Positions 17,455 to 26,512 are shown, counted from the first letter of the stretch. The stretch is DNA of 64,000 nt from Sporosarcina globispora (GCF_001274725.1 NZ_LGUF01000007.1:1221745-1285744), one strand, 5' to 3'. The notes: generated by a model not told the origin, from the letters alone. Translations and numbers: made by a program.

Positions 17455-17587
17455 GCTGTTTAGGGTGAAGTTAAGTTAAGGCTAACAAAGCTCTTACGCT
17501 TGTGGTGCTGGCTTTAATTGCTATTTTTCTTTTACAGAGAAAGGGAAAAACTATAGGTACCCAAAAGGATGAAAGGATTGGTTATCT

Positions 17588-17827
17588 ATGACATTGAATC
17601 AGCAGAAAATCGATATTACAAATCAGATTGTCGGCAAGCTGAACAATAACCAGATTGATCTTTACCTTGAGAATGAAAAAATCGGTCAAATCAATATGCC
17701 TGAAGGCACTCCATTTAATTTGACCCATCATTTTGAAGCCGACCACCAAAAAATATATCAGAATGTTTCTGTTCCAGCCAAAACGCAAGAACGCTATACT
17801 GACTGTGATGAAGGCGGCTGGTGCTAA
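17588..17827 (+). CDS. yusG: DUF2553 protein YusG
   Basis: A 79-aa soluble protein matching the YusG family in length, context (after gcvH, before yusF) and sequence style (IDITNQIVGKLNNNQIDLYLENEKIG). The tail has two cysteines (YTDCDEGGWC). Function is unknown. Ribosome site AAAGGATTGG; the ATG at 17588 is the only reasonable start. Confidence 0.78.
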   Translation: MTLNQQKIDITNQIVGKLNNNQIDLYLENEKIGQINMPEGTPFNLTHHFEADHQKIYQNVSVPAKTQERYTDCDEGGWC

Positions 17828-17834
17828 CTACTGT

Positions 17835-17866
17835 AAACAGCGGAGTAATTTCCGCTGTTTATTTAA
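17835..17866 (+). terminator. Terminator of yusG
   Basis: AAACAGCGGA and TCCGCTGTTT pair around a short loop and are followed by ATTTAAT. Confidence 0.85.
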
Positions 17867-18055
17867 TATGCTAAAGCAATAGTACCCAGCATATAATGGA
17901 ATCGAACCAATGAAGAAGCAATATTGATTATTTTTCTTCAAAAACTTTTCCTTCCTTAATTTGTGCTAGAAATTAGGGTGAAATCAGCGCAGTCTTCCCA
18001 TTCAATTTGGGCAGGAGATTCACACCATAATCGAGAATAATGAATATATTAAGAA

Positions 18056-18087
18056 AAAAACCATTGTATGACCGGTTTTATTTTTAA
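18056..18087 (+). terminator. Hairpin with T-run upstream of yusF
   Basis: AAAACC and GGTTTT pair around an 11-nt loop and are followed by ATTTTT. It lies 40 bp before yusF, where no upstream gene needs it, so it may be an attenuator of yusFE or a remnant. Confidence 0.4.
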
Positions 18088-18122
18088 CGCAGTTTCAAAA
18101 TAACTCCTTTCAGGTGATGACG

Positions 18123-18476
18123 ATGAATGAGGGAATTCCGGAAAAAGTTATTATTGTAGAGGGAAAGTCAGATAAAACGAAGGTTAAAAACATTATTAGA
18201 GAGCCTGTTGAGATTATCTGCACAAATGGCACAATAAGCTTTACCAAACTGGATGAATTAATTGACACACTGTTTGATAAGGATGTATATATATTGGTGG
18301 ATGCCGATTCTGCCGGTGAAAAGCTGAGAAAACAGTTTAAAAGGGAATTTCCAGAGGCAGAGCATCTGTATATCGATAGAATGTACAGAGAAGTAGCTAC
18401 AGCACCTGAACATCACTTGGCTACTGTGCTTTTGGGAGCTAATATTGACGTTTATACACAGTATTTAGACAGATAA
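18123..18476 (+). CDS. yusF: TOPRIM-domain protein YusF
   Basis: A 117-aa protein consisting essentially of one TOPRIM domain. It has the conserved Glu in VIIVEGKSDK (~13) and the DxD motif LVDADSAGEK (~60), as in RNase M5 and small primase-like nucleases. It is expected to bind Mg2+ and act on nucleic acid, but the substrate is unknown. I chose ATG 18123, 5 nt after AGGTGA; the frame opens at GTG 18114. It precedes yusE by 16 bp, so the two are co-transcribed. Confidence 0.85.
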   Translation: MNEGIPEKVIIVEGKSDKTKVKNIIREPVEIICTNGTISFTKLDELIDTLFDKDVYILVDADSAGEKLRKQFKREFPEAEHLYIDRMYREVATAPEHHLATVLLGANIDVYTQYLDR

Positions 18477-18492
18477 AGATAAGGATGATAAA

Positions 18493-18801
18493 ATGCAGGA
18501 ATGGTCGCGTCAGGAAATTGAGGTAGCGGTTAATGGGCAAAAAAATGCTCTTCTATATTTGTACACACCTATGTGCGGAACCTGCCAGATGGCAGGAAAG
18601 ATGCTGACAGTTGCAGAACAATTGCTGCCTGATCAAGAGATTGGGAAAGCAGACTTAAATTATATGCCGCAGCTGGCTGAACAATGGGGAGTGGAAAGTG
18701 TACCTTGCCTCCTCATTTTTAAAGAAGGAAATTTACACCAAAAATTATATGCATTTCGTTCAGTTCCGTATTTATTGGATAAAATCAGAAGCATCTATTG
18801 A
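18493..18801 (+). CDS. yusE: Thioredoxin-like protein YusE
   Basis: A 102-aa thioredoxin fold with active-site CGTC (TPMCGTCQMAGKML, ~28-35) and the cis-proline motif in ESVPCLLIFKEG. It lacks a signal peptide, so it is a cytoplasmic thiol-disulfide protein. It follows yusF closely and ends at a terminator. Confidence 0.9.
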   Translation: MQEWSRQEIEVAVNGQKNALLYLYTPMCGTCQMAGKMLTVAEQLLPDQEIGKADLNYMPQLAEQWGVESVPCLLIFKEGNLHQKLYAFRSVPYLLDKIRSIY

Positions 18802-18803
18802 GA

Positions 18804-18833
18804 AAAACCAGGAGCAGAGCTGCCTGGTTTTTT
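18804..18833 (+). terminator. Terminator of yusFE
   Basis: AAACCAGG pairs with CCTGGTTT (10-nt loop with extra internal pairing) followed by TTTT. Confidence 0.85.
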
Positions 18834-18958
18834 GCATGTTTTAAAACAAAGGAATTTGCCTTTTAGATAATATTCAAAATACATTTACAAAGTTCCTCTG
18901 AAGGAGTATGATACTTAGGGAATCGAAATAAAAACATACAGTGCAGGAAGGGATCCGG

Positions 18959-20230
18959 ATGGCATTTTACAAGGAGTGGGCTGGTCAATTTAAAGGCTAC
19001 AACCACAATATTAAGTTAGCTTTTATGGCGAATATTCTTACACAAATAGGTTTTGGGATATTCATGGTGATCTATAATTTCTATATTAGGGAGCTCGGCT
19101 ATTCTGAAAGTGTCATTGGGCAAATCATTTCCATGACTGCTCTCGCCACAGCATTCATTCTAGTGCCTGCAGGGATTTCCAGTGACCGTATTGGCAGAAA
19201 AAAAGCAATGATGTTTGGGGCTGTTTCAACTGGTGTGGTTATGCTTTTCAGAAGCATGGTTGAGATGCAGGAGCTTCTGATTTTATTTGCATTTTTAACA
19301 GGGCTGACAACAGCGTTTCTGCAGGTATCCGGCATACCATGGCTGGCTGAGAATTCTAAGGCTGACCAAAGGGTCCATTTATTTAGCATCCATTTTGCCA
19401 TTATGACCGGCGCAAATGTGATTGGAAACTTAAGCGGAGGCATCTTAACAGATTTATTTTCTTTATTTGTGGATCAGCTTACCAGCATCCGTATCACCCT
19501 TCTGATTGCCAGTATTTTCTTCATAGCAGGTCTTTTTCCAATCCTGCGTTTTACGGAAGTTCCTAAGGATAAAAACGATGTAAAAGGCTTTAAAGATTTT
19601 TCGTTAAAAAACCTTTCCCTAAAAAATGAAGGTGTTAAAATAATTGCCATGTTTGCTTTTGCACAGCTGTTAATTGGAATTGGGGCTGGACTGGTTATTC
19701 CATATCTTAATTTGTATTTTGCAGACCGTTTTGAAGCCTCCAATTCTGCCATAGGTATTATTATTTCATTAGGGCAGGCTGCCACCGCTTTTGCTATGAT
19801 TATTGGTCCTTTTGTGGTCAGGAAGGTCGGAGAAGTCACAGCTGTTGTAATCCTGCAGCTCTTGTCACTTCCTTTTTTGCTTTTAACTGCTTATACAGAG
19901 AATCTTTGGCTGGCAGTCATAGGATTTTTGTTCCGGCAGGCATTAATGAATGCTGGAAACCCTATACAAATGTCGCTGATGATGTCCAAGGTAAATGATT
20001 CGATGAAAGGACTGGCAAACTCCGTCAATCAGATGGTATTCAATCTGGGATGGGCTGTGATGGGACCTGTTTCAACGGGAATCGTCATGAAATATGGAGC
20101 ATATTGGGGATATGCACTTGTATTCACCATTACAGCTTCATTATATTTGATAGGCTCACTCTATTTTTTCTTTGTTTTCAGAAGCTATAATAAGACAAAA
20201 ACAGCCGCACCTTCAGTAAAAATAGTATAA
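18959..20230 (+). CDS. MFS transporter
   Basis: A 423-aa, 12-helix major facilitator transporter. The loop 2-3 motif appears as GISSDRIGRKKAMM (~70-83), and a long charged central loop (VPKDKNDVKGFKDFSLKNLS) separates the two halves. No substrate can be assigned. The start ATG 18959 is preceded by GGAAGGGAT; the frame extends six codons upstream. It is a single-gene unit ending in its own hairpin and interrupts the B. subtilis-like yusE-yusD order. Confidence 0.88.
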   Translation: MAFYKEWAGQFKGYNHNIKLAFMANILTQIGFGIFMVIYNFYIRELGYSESVIGQIISMTALATAFILVPAGISSDRIGRKKAMMFGAVSTGVVMLFRSMVEMQELLILFAFLTGLTTAFLQVSGIPWLAENSKADQRVHLFSIHFAIMTGANVIGNLSGGILTDLFSLFVDQLTSIRITLLIASIFFIAGLFPILRFTEVPKDKNDVKGFKDFSLKNLSLKNEGVKIIAMFAFAQLLIGIGAGLVIPYLNLYFADRFEASNSAIGIIISLGQAATAFAMIIGPFVVRKVGEVTAVVILQLLSLPFLLLTAYTENLWLAVIGFLFRQALMNAGNPIQMSLMMSKVNDSMKGLANSVNQMVFNLGWAVMGPVSTGIVMKYGAYWGYALVFTITASLYLIGSLYFFFVFRSYNKTKTAAPSVKIV

Positions 20231-20257
20231 TCTGACATATTTCTCGGGAAATGAAAA

Positions 20258-20290
20258 GGCAATGTCTAATAAACAGGCATTGTCTTTCTG
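20258..20290 (+). terminator. Probable terminator of the MFS gene
   Basis: GGCAATG and CATTGTC pair (one G-U) around a 13-nt loop, followed by TTTCTGT. Confidence 0.55.
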
Positions 20291-20373
20291 TATTTGTCGA
20301 ATAAAAAATAAAGGATTGAAGCCCTTCTTACTGAATATTTAAAGAAGATAAACCCATTAAAAGGGGTGAGGCT

Positions 20374-20712
20374 GTGAAGGATTTACCTGATGTATTTATC
20401 CGGGAATTAAAAGCTAAAGGGCATCTTGGATATTTATTAAGAAAATCAAATTTTTCTTTGCTTATAAAGGCGGAAAATATAAGCATTTCTATGAGGGTTT
20501 CGAATGGGGAAATCAGGAAGGTGAAGCAAACCAGCCATTTTGACGTGGAGATTTTCGGTTCTGAAAAAGCTGTGCTGTCGCTCATTTCAGGGGATGTGAA
20601 GTTAAGAGAAGCACTTTCCCGAAATGAAATAACGATGGAAACTACCTTTAGAAAAAAATTGCTCCTTGAGTCTTTTTTCTGTTTAGGAAAAATTTCATAT
20701 AACAATACTTGA
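20374..20712 (+). CDS. yusD: SCP2-like sterol-transfer-fold protein (YusD-like)
   Basis: A 112-aa protein that begins with GTG (20374), 3 nt after GGGGTGAG. The pattern FSLLIKAENISISMRVSNGEI, then VEIFGSEKAVLSLISGDVKLREALSRNEITME, resembles the SCP2 hydrophobic-ligand fold, and the position beside the methionine transport genes matches B. subtilis yusD. Ligand and function are unknown. Confidence 0.65.
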   Translation: MKDLPDVFIRELKAKGHLGYLLRKSNFSLLIKAENISISMRVSNGEIRKVKQTSHFDVEIFGSEKAVLSLISGDVKLREALSRNEITMETTFRKKLLLESFFCLGKISYNNT

Positions 20713-20738
20713 CCAGTTTTTCAGTAGTATGATAATAT
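20709..20738 (+). promoter_or_regulatory. SigA promoter of metY
   Basis: TTGACC (20709-20714) and TAATAT (20733-20738) are spaced by 18 bp, placing transcription start about 20 bp before the S-box aptamer. Confidence 0.7.
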
Positions 20739-20762
20739 CACCTTAACATTAATTAACTGAAT

Positions 20763-20870
20763 ATTCTTATCAAGAGAGGCGGAGGGACTGGCCCAGTGAA
20801 GCCCGGCAACCGGTAAAGAACACGGTGCTAAATCCAGCAGAGCGGGATGCTCTGGAAGATAAGAAGAGAC
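20763..20870 (+). promoter_or_regulatory. SAM riboswitch (S-box) controlling metY
   Basis: The S-box signature elements are present in order: TCTTATCAAGAGAGGCGGAG at the P1/P2 start, GAAGCCCGGCAACC, GGTGCTAAATCCAGCAGA, GATAAGAAGAGA closing P1. SAM binding stabilises the aptamer and favours the downstream terminator, turning off metY when SAM is abundant. Confidence 0.97.
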
Positions 20871-20877
20871 GATACAG

Positions 20878-20904
20878 CCCTCTTCTTATGAAGAGGGTTT
20901 TTTC
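20878..20904 (+). terminator. S-box terminator before metY
   Basis: CCCTCTTC and GAAGAGGG pair around TTAT, followed by TTTTTT. The 5' arm overlaps sequence that can pair with the P1 3' strand, giving the antiterminator switch. Confidence 0.92.
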
Positions 20905-20960
20905 CGCTCTTCGAAAAAATTATGTAAGAAGTCCTAAATTTTTATAGAGGAGAGAGAGCG

Positions 20961-22277
20961 ATGACCGACAAACAAAAAAAATACCGTTTTGAAACAATTG
21001 GAGTGCATGGGGGACTGAAGCCTGACCCTGTAACTGGGGCAAGGGCGGTACCGATTTACCAGAACAATGCTTACCAATTCAAGAATACAGATCATGCCGC
21101 AGATCTCTTTGCCCTGAAAGAGCAAGGATATATTTATAGCAGGATACATAATCCGACTGTAAGTGTATTTGAGGAAAGAGTGGCCTTGCTTGAAGGAGGA
21201 GTTGGTGCATTGGCTCTTGCAAGCGGCCAGTCTGCCATTACGCTTGCCATTTTAAACATTGCAGAAGCAGGCGATGAAATTGTTGCTGCATCCAATTTAT
21301 ATGGTGGTACCTACAATTTGTTTGCAGTCACACTTCCGAAGTATGGAATTAAGGTGAAATTGGTTGATCCAAAAGATCCGGAAAACTTCCGAAACGCGAT
21401 TACAGATAAAACGAAGGCCGTCTTTGCAGAAATGATTGGGAACCCTAGTCTGAAGATCCTGGATATTGAAAAGGCTGCAGCAATTGCACACGAGAATGGT
21501 GTGCCGCTTATTGTTGATAACACTTTTGCAACTCCTTATCTGTGCAGGCCGATCGAACATGGTGCAGATATTGTTATACACTCTGCAACTAAATGGCTGC
21601 TTGGCAATGGAACAACAATGGGAGGAATTATTGTAGACGGAGGGAAATTTGACTGGAATTCCCCTAAGTTCCCCGGCTTTACAGAGCCGGACCCGAGTTA
21701 CCACAATATTGTCTATAGCGAAGCAATTGGCGAGGCGGCATATATTATAAAAGCACGCGTGCAGCTGTTAAGAGATTTAGGGCCAGCGATGAGTGCGCAA
21801 AGTGCATTCCAGTTTACACTGGGACTTGAAACTTTGCATGTGAGAATGAAAGAGCATATTGCCAATACAAAAAAAGTAGTGGAATATCTGGAGGCGCATC
21901 CAGCCGTTAATTGGGTGCTTTATCCAGGCCATGAAAGTCATCCGGACAAAAAATTGGCAGATAAATATTTGCCTAAAGGAGCAGGGGCTGTGGCTGTGTT
22001 TGGAATAGCGGGCGGAAGAGAAGCAGGTGCCAAGCTAATCAACAGCCTTCAGCTTTGGGCACATGTTGCAAATGTCGGGGATGCAAAGAGCCTGATTATC
22101 CACCCTGCAAGTACCACTCATCAGCAGCTGGATGAAGAAGGTTTAAAAGCTGCGGGAGTTCCGGAGGATTTAATTCGGATTTCCATTGGAATTGAGAATG
22201 CTGATGATTTGATTGAAGATCTGGAACAGGCGATAGAGGCAGCTTCCGGCATCACTTCACTTGCTGTAAAAGCATAA
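20961..22277 (+). CDS. metY: O-acetylhomoserine aminocarboxypropyltransferase (sulfhydrylase) MetY
   Basis: A 438-aa PLP enzyme of the Cys/Met metabolism family that makes homocysteine from O-acetylhomoserine and sulfide. The N-terminus [41 protein letters not shown] and the PLP-lysine motif [16 protein letters not shown] (~205) are diagnostic; the length (~430) separates it from the ~380-aa cystathionine enzymes. Regulated by the S-box directly upstream. Ribosome site GAGGAGAGAG. Confidence 0.95.
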   Translation: MTDKQKKYRFETIGVHGGLKPDPVTGARAVPIYQNNAYQFKNTDHAADLFALKEQGYIYSRIHNPTVSVFEERVALLEGGVGALALASGQSAITLAILNIAEAGDEIVAASNLYGGTYNLFAVTLPKYGIKVKLVDPKDPENFRNAITDKTKAVFAEMIGNPSLKILDIEKAAAIAHENGVPLIVDNTFATPYLCRPIEHGADIVIHSATKWLLGNGTTMGGIIVDGGKFDWNSPKFPGFTEPDPSYHNIVYSEAIGEAAYIIKARVQLLRDLGPAMSAQSAFQFTLGLETLHVRMKEHIANTKKVVEYLEAHPAVNWVLYPGHESHPDKKLADKYLPKGAGAVAVFGIAGGREAGAKLINSLQLWAHVANVGDAKSLIIHPASTTHQQLDEEGLKAAGVPEDLIRISIGIENADDLIEDLEQAIEAASGITSLAVKA

Positions 22278-22324
22278 AGGAAAATTTACCATTCAATTTT
22301 TTCCGAAAGTTTAAAATTTCATCG

Positions 22325-22354
22325 TTGACACCTTTTTAATAGCTATGATACGAT
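22325..22354 (+). promoter_or_regulatory. SigA promoter of metNPQ
   Basis: TTGACA (22325-22330) and TACGAT (22349-22354) are spaced by 18 bp, ~60 bp upstream of the second S-box. Confidence 0.65.
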
Positions 22355-22416
22355 AGCAAACGTAATTAAAAAACTGCTTAAATTATTTAAAGTGTTAATA
22401 GAATATAGAACGTTAC

Positions 22417-22527
22417 GCTCTTATCAAGAGAGGTGGAGGGAAGTGCCCTATGAAGCCCGGCAACCGTCAATTAGTTGAAATGGTGCCAATTCACTCAAAG
22501 CATAGCTTTGACAGATGAGAGAAAGGA
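22417..22527 (+). promoter_or_regulatory. SAM riboswitch (S-box) controlling metNPQ
   Basis: A second S-box with CTCTTATCAAGAGAGGTGGAG, GAAGCCCGGCAACC, TGGTGCCAATTC and GATGAGAG. It is diverged from the metY S-box in P3/P4 loops but keeps the invariant core, so methionine uptake is also repressed by SAM. Confidence 0.97.
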
Positions 22528-22539
22528 CATGTATGATTA

Positions 22540-22577
22540 GTGCCTTTCTGCTCATATGCAGAAAGGCATTTTTGTTT
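22540..22577 (+). terminator. S-box terminator before metNPQ
   Basis: TGCCTTTCTGC and GCAGAAAGGCA form an 11-bp stem with a 6-nt loop followed by TTTTTGTTTTT. Confidence 0.95.
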
Positions 22578-22677
22578 TTAGCGCATGAAAGCCTCTAAGG
22601 AGTAAAAAAATAGGGGAATATGAGCAGTCTATTAATTATAATCTGTATTTTGCGAAATAAAGAGGTGACACTTCACG

Positions 22678-23703
22678 TTGATTTCTATAAAAGATGTAAA
22701 GAAGATTTACTCTTCTAAAAAAGGCCAGGTAAAAGCGGTTGATGAGGTAAACCTAGAAATAAAAGAGGGAGAGATTTTCGGAGTTATCGGATATAGCGGT
22801 GCAGGCAAAAGTACCTTGATCCGAATGCTGAATGGTTTGGAGCTTCCTACCCAAGGCAGTGTAACAGTTGCAGGAAATGAAGTATCAAAAATAAAGGGGA
22901 GCAAGCTAAGAAAAGCGCGTCAGGAAATAAGCATGATTTTCCAGCATTTCAACCTATTATGGTCGAGAACAGTAAGGGAGAATATTGCTTTCCCACTTGA
23001 GATCGCAGGGGTTTCCCGTCAGGAAAGGCTGAAAAGGGTAGATGAACTCATTAAACTCGTTGGCCTGGAAGGAAGAGAAGATGCTTATCCTTCCCAGCTT
23101 AGCGGCGGGCAAAAGCAAAGGGTTGGGATTGCGAGGGCTCTTGCCAACAACCCGAAAGTGCTGCTTTGTGATGAGGCGACATCTGCACTTGATCCGCAGA
23201 CGACGGACTCCATTTTGGAACTGCTTGTTGATATCAATGAGCGTTTGGGGTTAACAATTGTTCTTATTACACACGAAATGCATGTTATCCGTAAAATTTG
23301 CCACCGGGTTGCTGTTATGGAGGGCGGCAAAATTGTTGAAATCGGTCCTGTACTGGATGTATTTAAAAATCCTAAAGCTGCGATTACAAAGCGATTTGTC
23401 CAGCAGGTGACAGAGCCTGAAGAAACAAAGGAAACGATTGATCACTTGGTCGATTTGTATCCGCATGGAAAAGTGGTCCAGTTGGGATTTGTCGGTGAAT
23501 CAGCTGAACAGCCTCTGATTACAAACCTGATCCGGAATTTCCAGGTAACCGTAAATATTCTTCAAGGGAAGATTTCCCAAACACAGAATGGCTCTTACGG
23601 TACTTTGTTCATTCATATTGATGGAGAAGCAGAGGAAGTTGCAAAGGCCATCGAATTTATCCATTCTCAGCAGGTGGGTGTGGAGGTGATTTCCAATGCT
23701 TAA
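22678..23703 (+). CDS. metN: Methionine ABC transporter ATP-binding protein MetN
   Basis: A 341-aa ATPase with Walker A GYSGAGKST (~38), signature LSGGQKQR (~140), Walker B VLLCDEATSALD (~160) and a C-terminal NIL regulatory domain (~250-341) typical of MetN. It starts with TTG (22678), 9 nt after GAGGTGA. It powers uptake of methionine through MetP with MetQ as receptor. Overlaps metP by 8 bp and is under S-box control. Confidence 0.95.
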   Translation: MISIKDVKKIYSSKKGQVKAVDEVNLEIKEGEIFGVIGYSGAGKSTLIRMLNGLELPTQGSVTVAGNEVSKIKGSKLRKARQEISMIFQHFNLLWSRTVRENIAFPLEIAGVSRQERLKRVDELIKLVGLEGREDAYPSQLSGGQKQRVGIARALANNPKVLLCDEATSALDPQTTDSILELLVDINERLGLTIVLITHEMHVIRKICHRVAVMEGGKIVEIGPVLDVFKNPKAAITKRFVQQVTEPEETKETIDHLVDLYPHGKVVQLGFVGESAEQPLITNLIRNFQVTVNILQGKISQTQNGSYGTLFIHIDGEAEEVAKAIEFIHSQQVGVEVISNA

Positions 23704-24364
23704 CGAATGGTTTCCAAATGTGAAATGGGATTCCATGTGGGAAGCTACCATGGAAACCCTGTATATGACAACTATTTCTGTTCTCGCGACCTTTATTTTG
23801 GGAGCAATTCTGGGGCTGCTGCTCTTTTTGACCTCCAAGGGTAATATTTGGGAAAACGCAGTAATCAATAAAATTATATCTGCCTTCGTCAATATATTCC
23901 GTTCGATTCCGTTCATCATCCTGATCGTTTTATTGATTCCATTTACCAAGTTTCTTCTTGGAACGATGATCGGGGAGGATGCAGCATTGCCGGCATTAAT
24001 CATTGGTGCTGCTCCGTTTTATGCCCGCATGGTAGAAATCGGATTAAGAGAAATAGATAAGGGTGTAATCGAAGCTGCTAAGTCAATGGGGGCAAAAACC
24101 AGTACAATTATATGGAAGGTTTTACTTCCTGAATCCATGCCTGCGCTTGTTTCGGGCATTACCGTAACAGCTATTGCGCTTGTTGGTTATACAGCCATGG
24201 CCGGTGTTATCGGTGCAGGCGGGCTTGGCAACCTGGCTTATTTGGAAGGATTCCAGAGAAGCCGCAATGATGTCACAATTATGGCAACAATCATTATCCT
24301 AATTATTGTCTTTATCATCCAATTTATTGGTGATTTCATTACAGCAAAACTAGATAAACGATAA
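23696..24364 (+). CDS. metP: Methionine ABC transporter permease MetP
   Basis: A 222-aa permease with five membrane helices and the BPD-transporter EAA loop (EAAKSMGAKTSTIIWKVLLPES, ~125-146). Equivalent to B. subtilis MetP/YusB and E. coli MetI. It overlaps metN and is followed by metQ after 13 bp. Confidence 0.95.
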   Translation: MLNEWFPNVKWDSMWEATMETLYMTTISVLATFILGAILGLLLFLTSKGNIWENAVINKIISAFVNIFRSIPFIILIVLLIPFTKFLLGTMIGEDAALPALIIGAAPFYARMVEIGLREIDKGVIEAAKSMGAKTSTIIWKVLLPESMPALVSGITVTAIALVGYTAMAGVIGAGGLGNLAYLEGFQRSRNDVTIMATIIILIIVFIIQFIGDFITAKLDKR

Positions 24365-24377
24365 AGGAGAGGTCAAC

Positions 24378-25226
24378 ATGAAAAAATGGTTTTCACTTGT
24401 TCTTGCACTAGCTTTGGCGTTAGTCCTTGCAGCTTGCGGAACATCAGAAGAAGAAGGCAATAATGCAGGTGAAGGCGGCGAGAGCAAAGAAAGTGCAAAA
24501 ATTACTGTAGGTGCTTCCAATGTGCCGCATGCCGAAATCCTTGAAGAAGCTAAGCCGCTGCTTGAGGAAAAAGGCTTCGAGCTTGATGTGGTGACATTCC
24601 AGGATTATGTATTGCCAAACCAGGCTCTTGAATCTAAAGACCTTGATGCAAACTACTTCCAGCACATTCCATACCTTGAGTCACAGAAAGCTGAGCATGG
24701 ATATGATTTTACGAATGCAGGCGGAATACATATTGAGCCAATCGGTGTGTATTCCCAAAAGTATAAGAGCCTTGAAGAACTTCCTGAAGGTGCAACAATC
24801 ATCATGAGCAACTCAGTAGCAGACCATGGCCGCATTTTATCCATGCTTGAAGCAGAAGGGTTAATTACCTTGAAAGCCGATATTGATAAAACAAAAGCGA
24901 CTATCGATGACATTTCAGATAATCCGAAGAAATTGAAGTTTGATACAGAATATGAAGCATCACTTCTTCCTCAAATCTATAATAATGGAGAAGGGGATGC
25001 AGTCCTGATCAACTCCAACTATGCAATTGATGCCGGGTTAAATCCTCTTAAAGATTCAATTGCCATCGAAGACAAAGATTCACCGTACGTAAATGTAATT
25101 GCAGTCCGCACAGGGGATGAAGAAAAAGAAGGAATTAAAGTCCTTGTAGAAGTACTTCGCTCAAAAGAAATCCAGGATTTCATTCTTGAAAAATATAAAG
25201 GTGCCGTTGTGCCGGTATCTGAGTAA
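24378..25226 (+). CDS. metQ: Methionine-binding lipoprotein MetQ
   Basis: A 282-aa NlpA/MetQ-family receptor. Signal peptide with lipobox VLAACGTSE (Cys ~21), an acidic linker, then KITVGASNVPHAEILEEAKPLL, the characteristic N-terminal strand of the family. LDANYFQHIPYLE (~80-92) is the ligand-pocket segment. It captures D/L-methionine for MetNP. Ribosome site AAAGGAGAGG. Confidence 0.95.
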   Translation: MKKWFSLVLALALALVLAACGTSEEEGNNAGEGGESKESAKITVGASNVPHAEILEEAKPLLEEKGFELDVVTFQDYVLPNQALESKDLDANYFQHIPYLESQKAEHGYDFTNAGGIHIEPIGVYSQKYKSLEELPEGATIIMSNSVADHGRILSMLEAEGLITLKADIDKTKATIDDISDNPKKLKFDTEYEASLLPQIYNNGEGDAVLINSNYAIDAGLNPLKDSIAIEDKDSPYVNVIAVRTGDEEKEGIKVLVEVLRSKEIQDFILEKYKGAVVPVSE

Positions 25227-25232
25227 AAGTTG

Positions 25233-25265
25233 AAAAAAGCAGGCGTTCAAAGCGCCTGCTTTTTC
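25233..25265 (+). terminator. Terminator of metNPQ
   Basis: AAAAAAGCAGGCG and CGCCTGCTTTTT form a strong stem with a 7-nt loop. Confidence 0.93.
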
Positions 25266-25354
25266 AATGCCATTCCCAGGCTCACTTCCCGTATAGATTG
25301 AAAAGTAATCAACCATACTAAACCTGATACTACTTTGAAATGGAGTGGAGCGGA

Positions 25355-25726
25355 ATGGAACATTATCATGAACCTTCAAATTCAATAGAAGAAGCCCTTC
25401 ATGACTATAAAGTCGGATTAGGTGTTTTCACTGAAAAGATGCCTGATTTAGCACAGCATTATAATGCTTTTACAGAAGCCTGCTTTAAGGAAGGTGTTTT
25501 ATCCCAAAAGGAGAAGCAGCTGATTGCACTGGGAATCAGTTTATATTCTCAGGATGAATACTGCATTATCTATCATACGAAAGGATGCATTGACCAAGGT
25601 GCGTCAGAGAAAGAAATTCTCGAGGCAGTAGGAGTAACAGCAGCTTTTGGCGGCGGTGCGGCGATGAGCCAGGCGGTTACTCTCGTTCAGGAGACTATGA
25701 CAGAATTGAATCAGCAGAATCACTAA
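25355..25726 (+). CDS. yurZ: Carboxymuconolactone decarboxylase/AhpD-family protein YurZ
   Basis: A 123-aa helical protein of the CMD superfamily. The motif EYCIIYHTKGCIDQGASEKEILEA (~65-90) carries the Cys-x4-His arrangement seen in AhpD-like peroxidase/reductase proteins. Position between metQ and suf genes matches B. subtilis yurZ. The ATG at 25355 is chosen over the in-frame 25340 ATG because GGAGTGGAGC lies between them. Confidence 0.82.
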   Translation: MEHYHEPSNSIEEALHDYKVGLGVFTEKMPDLAQHYNAFTEACFKEGVLSQKEKQLIALGISLYSQDEYCIIYHTKGCIDQGASEKEILEAVGVTAAFGGGAAMSQAVTLVQETMTELNQQNH

Positions 25727-25731
25727 TACTC

Positions 25732-25766
25732 ATCTCCTGCTCAATAGCAGGAGATTTATTTTTATA
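25732..25766 (+). terminator. Terminator of yurZ
   Basis: ATCTCCTGC and GCAGGAGAT form a perfect 9-bp stem with a 6-nt loop followed by TTATTTTTAT. Confidence 0.92.
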
Positions 25767-25983
25767 TAATGATAATTTCAGAAAATTATTGGGACAACCA
25801 TTAATCCAGAGGATTTCGCCAGTATTTTAAGAATGCGCATCTTGAAAGCTCCTCATAGGTTCTCGTTCCTTATTTTGCTGAAAAAATCAGGTTTTTTCCG
25901 CTTTGTGCGGGGTATATGGTGAGTGTTAAGATTTTAGATGTAAAACTTAAATGCGAAAGCATAAAAACTGAAAGGATTGATTC

Positions 25984-26172
25984 ATTATCAGTCAGTTACA
26001 GCTGAACTACACGAGTGAAATGGAAAAAGCTATGCAAGCTGCCCATGGAGTTGGATATGAAGTGTACAGCCGGAAACATGATATTCGAATGGAAGTTGAA
26101 AAAAGACGTGAAGAAGATTACCTTAAAAGCCAGCGCTTAGTTGCGGACCTTGAAAGAAAAGTTCATTCCTAG
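25984..26172 (+). CDS. Small hypothetical protein, apparent ATT start
   Basis: An open frame stops at TAG 26170-26172 and is followed 33 bp later by a strong terminator, so a transcript ends here. The peptide is helical and charged (EKAMQAAHGVGYEVYSRKHD, then EVEKRREEDYLKSQRLVADL). The first ATG in frame is 26020 (50 aa) but lacks a ribosome site; AAAGGA at 25971-25976 is instead spaced 7 nt from an in-frame ATT at 25984 (62 aa), and an in-frame TGA lies two codons upstream of it. Either ATT initiates or a former ATG was mutated. I recognise no family. Confidence 0.6.
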   Translation: MISQLQLNYTSEMEKAMQAAHGVGYEVYSRKHDIRMEVEKRREEDYLKSQRLVADLERKVHS

Positions 26173-26204
26173 GATAAAGGTATATATAATAATGAAGAAA
26201 ATAG

Positions 26205-26240
26205 AAACCAGTGCTATGATGCACTGGTTTTCTTTTTTTT
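26205..26240 (+). terminator. Terminator of the small hypothetical gene
   Basis: AAACCAGTGC and GCACTGGTTT pair around TATGAT and are followed by TCTTTTTTTT. Confidence 0.92.
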
Positions 26241-26414
26241 GCGATACATGAAATTATTTCCTCTGGAAAAAATAGATAGGACATGCCTGGATCCCGGTTA
26301 GTTACACTTTGAAGACATCAAATTAATATGATAAAATCTATATTTATAGGCTTTCTCAACATTTTTGTTTGAAAAGTTTGTTAATGGTCTCAAAGAGTTG
26401 CTATGAAATTTGAT

Positions 26415-26443
26415 TTGTTATAAGATTGTAATGAGAATAAAAT
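26415..26443 (+). promoter_or_regulatory. SigA promoter of sufCDSUB
   Basis: TTGTTA (26415-26420), 17-bp spacer, TAAAAT (26438-26443), about 70 bp before sufC. The -10 region contains a direct repeat ATGAGAATA at 26431-26439 and 26442-26450. The rest of the 26241-26512 gap shows no other structure. Confidence 0.65.
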
Positions 26444-26512
26444 GAGAATAGAGATTTGCGGACAATACAGCCGATTTACACAAATCTTCTTTTATTGACG
26501 GAGGTATATATT

